Positions 62,377 to 64,000 of a DNA stretch of 64,000 nt are shown one piece after another (within the stretch, counting starts at the first letter, position 1; the number at the start of each line of letters is the position of its first letter). The stretch is from Streptomyces mirabilis. Lineage in GTDB: Bacteria > Actinomycetota > Actinomycetes > Streptomycetales > Streptomycetaceae. The stretch spans positions 4,216,001 through 4,280,000 of the forward strand of contig NZ_CP074102.1 in NCBI RefSeq assembly GCF_018310535.1. The letters are read 5' to 3'. The notes under the pieces were generated by a model that had not been told where the DNA came from, searched no databases, and saw only the letters and a list, made by a program, of their open reading frames with translations. The translations under genes and the position numbers were made by a program.

Positions 62377-64000
62377 ATGTCAGTGGTGCCCGCCTCCCCC
62401 CGTCCGGACGGCGGCCCGGACGTGCCGCGGCTGCTGGAGGCGGTGCGGTCGATCGGGTCGGGGCTGGAGCTGCACTCGACGCTGGACCGGATCTGCGAGA
62501 AGGCGGCCGAGCTGGCGGACGCGCGCTACGCCGCCATCGGGGTCGTGGCAGAAAACGGTGAGGGACTCGCGGACTTCGTCTTCCACGGCGTCGGCGAGGA
62601 GACCGCCCGGCGGATCGGGCAGCTGCCCGACGGACACAAGGGGCTGCTCGGGGCGCTCATCCACGACCCGGCGCCGGTACGGCTCGCGCGGCTGGACGAG
62701 GACGTGCGCGCGTGCGGATTCCCCGAGCACCATCCGGCGATGCGCAGTTTCCTGGGGGTTCCGATCCGGGTACAGGGGGAGATCTTCGGGAATCTCTACC
62801 TGGCCGAGAAACGCGGCGGCGGCCCGTTCACCGACGACGACCTCAACGTGGTCCGCGTGCTGGCCGCGGAGGCAGGTATCGCGATCGGCAACGCCCGGCT
62901 GTACGAGGCCGCCCAGCAGCGCGAACGGTGGATCGACGGCTCGGTGGCCGTGACCCGGGCACTCCTGTCGGCCGACGACGCCGAGGACGCCCTCCAGGTC
63001 GTCGCGGAACAGGCCCGCACGCTCTCCGGATCGGTGGCCGGGGTCGTGCTGCTGCCCGCCGCGGAGGGCGGTCTGGAGATCAGCGCGGTCGCCAAGGACC
63101 GCCCGTCCAAGGTGCTGGGAGCCGTCGTCCCGCCGGAGAGCGAATTGGTCGCCGAACTCCTCGACGGAGAGGCCGTGTTCCTCGACGACGCGGCCACCGA
63201 CCCACGCATGGTCACCGACTTCGCCCGCGAGTACGGGCCGACGATGATGCTTCCCCTGCAGTGCGGCGGCCGTCTCCTGGGAGCCCTCGTCACTCCCCGG
63301 GAACGGGGCGGGCGTCCTTTCACCGAGACCGAGCGCACCCTCGCCACGCACTTCGCCTCGCAGGCCGCGCTCGCGCTGATGATGGCCGAGGCACAGCGCG
63401 ACCGGGAGCGGCTCGCGGTCTACGAGGACCGTGACCGGATCGCCCGTGACCTGCACGACCTCGTCGTCCAGCGGCTGTTCGCCACCGGGATGATGTTGGA
63501 GAGCGCTCAGCGGAACTCGGTCGTGCCCGAGGTGCGGGAGGGCATCGAAAAGGCGGTCGACGAACTCGACGTCACCATCCAGGAGATCCGCACCGCCGTC
63601 TTCGCGCTCCAACAGGGACCTGCCGAAGTGCCGTCCGGGCTGCGCACGCGGGTGCTGCGGGAGATCAACATGGCCGCCGTGCCGCTCGGCTTCAGGCCCA
63701 CGCACCGACTTGTCGGGCCCGTCGACACGGCGGTCGGTGAACTCACGGGCAAGAACCTCATCGCGGCCCTGCGCGAGGCCCTCTCCAACGCCTTCCGGCA
63801 TGCCGGGGCCTCCCGCATCGACGTCGTCGTCGACGCGACCGTCATCCTGCCGGGCGGCCGGCAGGGTGTCCGGCTGACCGTCACGGACAACGGCGTCGGT
63901 ATCCCCGAGGGCGGCCGGCGCAGCGGCCTGCGGAACCTCGGGCGGCGCGCCGAGTCGCTCGGCGGCGACAGCTGGTACGGACCGGGGCCCGGAGCCGACT
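62377..64000 (+). CDS. DevS/DosS-like GAF-domain sensor histidine kinase (3' end beyond window)
   Basis: 541 residues are visible, open to the window edge. Two GAF domains: one at about 30-178 and one at about 195-335. The first contains GFPEHHPAMRSFLGVPIRVQ, which lines up with the haem-ligand region of Mycobacterium DevS (His in YHPPM), here His118/His119. The dimerisation/phosphoacceptor helix is DRIARDLHDLVVQRLFATGM (His360), and the ATPase part shows REALSNAFRHAGAS and TDNGVGIPEG. The likely task is sensing oxygen, NO or redox next to the cyd genes; the partner response regulator is not in the window. ATG 62377 follows the cydCD stop by 56 bases. Confidence 0.88.
   Translation, partial: MSVVPASPRPDGGPDVPRLLEAVRSIGSGLELHSTLDRICEKAAELADARYAAIGVVAENGEGLADFVFHGVGEETARRIGQLPDGHKGLLGALIHDPAPVRLARLDEDVRACGFPEHHPAMRSFLGVPIRVQGEIFGNLYLAEKRGGGPFTDDDLNVVRVLAAEAGIAIGNARLYEAAQQRERWIDGSVAVTRALLSADDAEDALQVVAEQARTLSGSVAGVVLLPAAEGGLEISAVAKDRPSKVLGAVVPPESELVAELLDGEAVFLDDAATDPRMVTDFAREYGPTMMLPLQCGGRLLGALVTPRERGGRPFTETERTLATHFASQAALALMMAEAQRDRERLAVYEDRDRIARDLHDLVVQRLFATGMMLESAQRNSVVPEVREGIEKAVDELDVTIQEIRTAVFALQQGPAEVPSGLRTRVLREINMAAVPLGFRPTHRLVGPVDTAVGELTGKNLIAALREALSNAFRHAGASRIDVVVDATVILPGGRQGVRLTVTDNGVGIPEGGRRSGLRNLGRRAESLGGDSWYGPGPGAD

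Overview
The window is chromosomal DNA of a Streptomyces (or very close relative). The evidence is the very high G+C with G/C-biased third codon positions, frequent GTG starts, and a gene order I know from the origin-proximal core of the Streptomyces coelicolor chromosome. That order runs parB, trxA/trxB, an ECF sigma factor, murJ, pcnB, ino1, a class A PBP, femX, rpsF-ssb-rpsR-rplI, dnaB, ptpA, ssgR-ssgA, thiC, a hisC-like gene and cydABCD. No rRNA, tRNA, CRISPR, prophage or insertion sequence was seen. The window opens inside parB and closes inside a GAF-domain histidine kinase gene.

Layout. 1-5.1 kb: the 3' part of parB, a GNAT gene, the trxB-trxA operon (leftward) with an exact sigma-R-type promoter, and an ECF sigma factor translationally overlapped with a zinc-motif anti-sigma factor. 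5.1-11.7 kb: a leftward cell-wall block of a pseudokinase with an extracellular domain, MurJ with a long disordered head, and a large secreted DUF6049-type protein. 12-15.5 kb: pcnB, an LppU-like lipoprotein/membrane protein and an MFS carrier. 15.6-24.7 kb: PadR-ino1 with a perfect PadR-like operator, a class A PBP, a GT87-type mannosyltransferase-like protein, an alanine-racemase-fold protein and FemX. 25.5-30.7 kb: the ribosomal/replication operon rpsF-ssb-rpsR-rplI, a MATE exporter, and dnaB preceded by DnaA-box-like sequences. 30.8-43.8 kb: accessory metabolism and regulation (beta-lactamase-fold esterase, acetyltransferases, MarR/MFS, HbpS-like, HAD, globin-flavoreductase, Nudix, LysR, a PLP lyase coupled to ptpA, small membrane proteins). 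44-45.4 kb: the sporulation pair ssgR-ssgA. 45.5-54.3 kb: YibE/F, TPP riboswitch-thiC, a TerD-VWA fusion, a phosphoesterase and a LacI regulator. 54.8-64 kb: a hisC-like gene, then cydA-cydB-cydCD behind an exact Rex operator, then a DevS-like sensor kinase.

Across this layout lie eleven exact copies of the ParB-binding palindrome GTTTCACGTGAAAC and two one-mismatch copies, so the region is a ParB-loading (centromere) domain as well as a gene cluster. Seven of the eleven sit between convergent genes, often inside or beside terminator hairpins. One overlaps the start codon of cydCD, one is inside the anti-sigma coding region, and a degenerate copy lies in the variable arm of the TPP riboswitch. 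I consider these placements, the DnaA-box cluster in front of dnaB, and a possible Shine-Dalgarno-sequestering leader in front of rpsF the observations most worth following.
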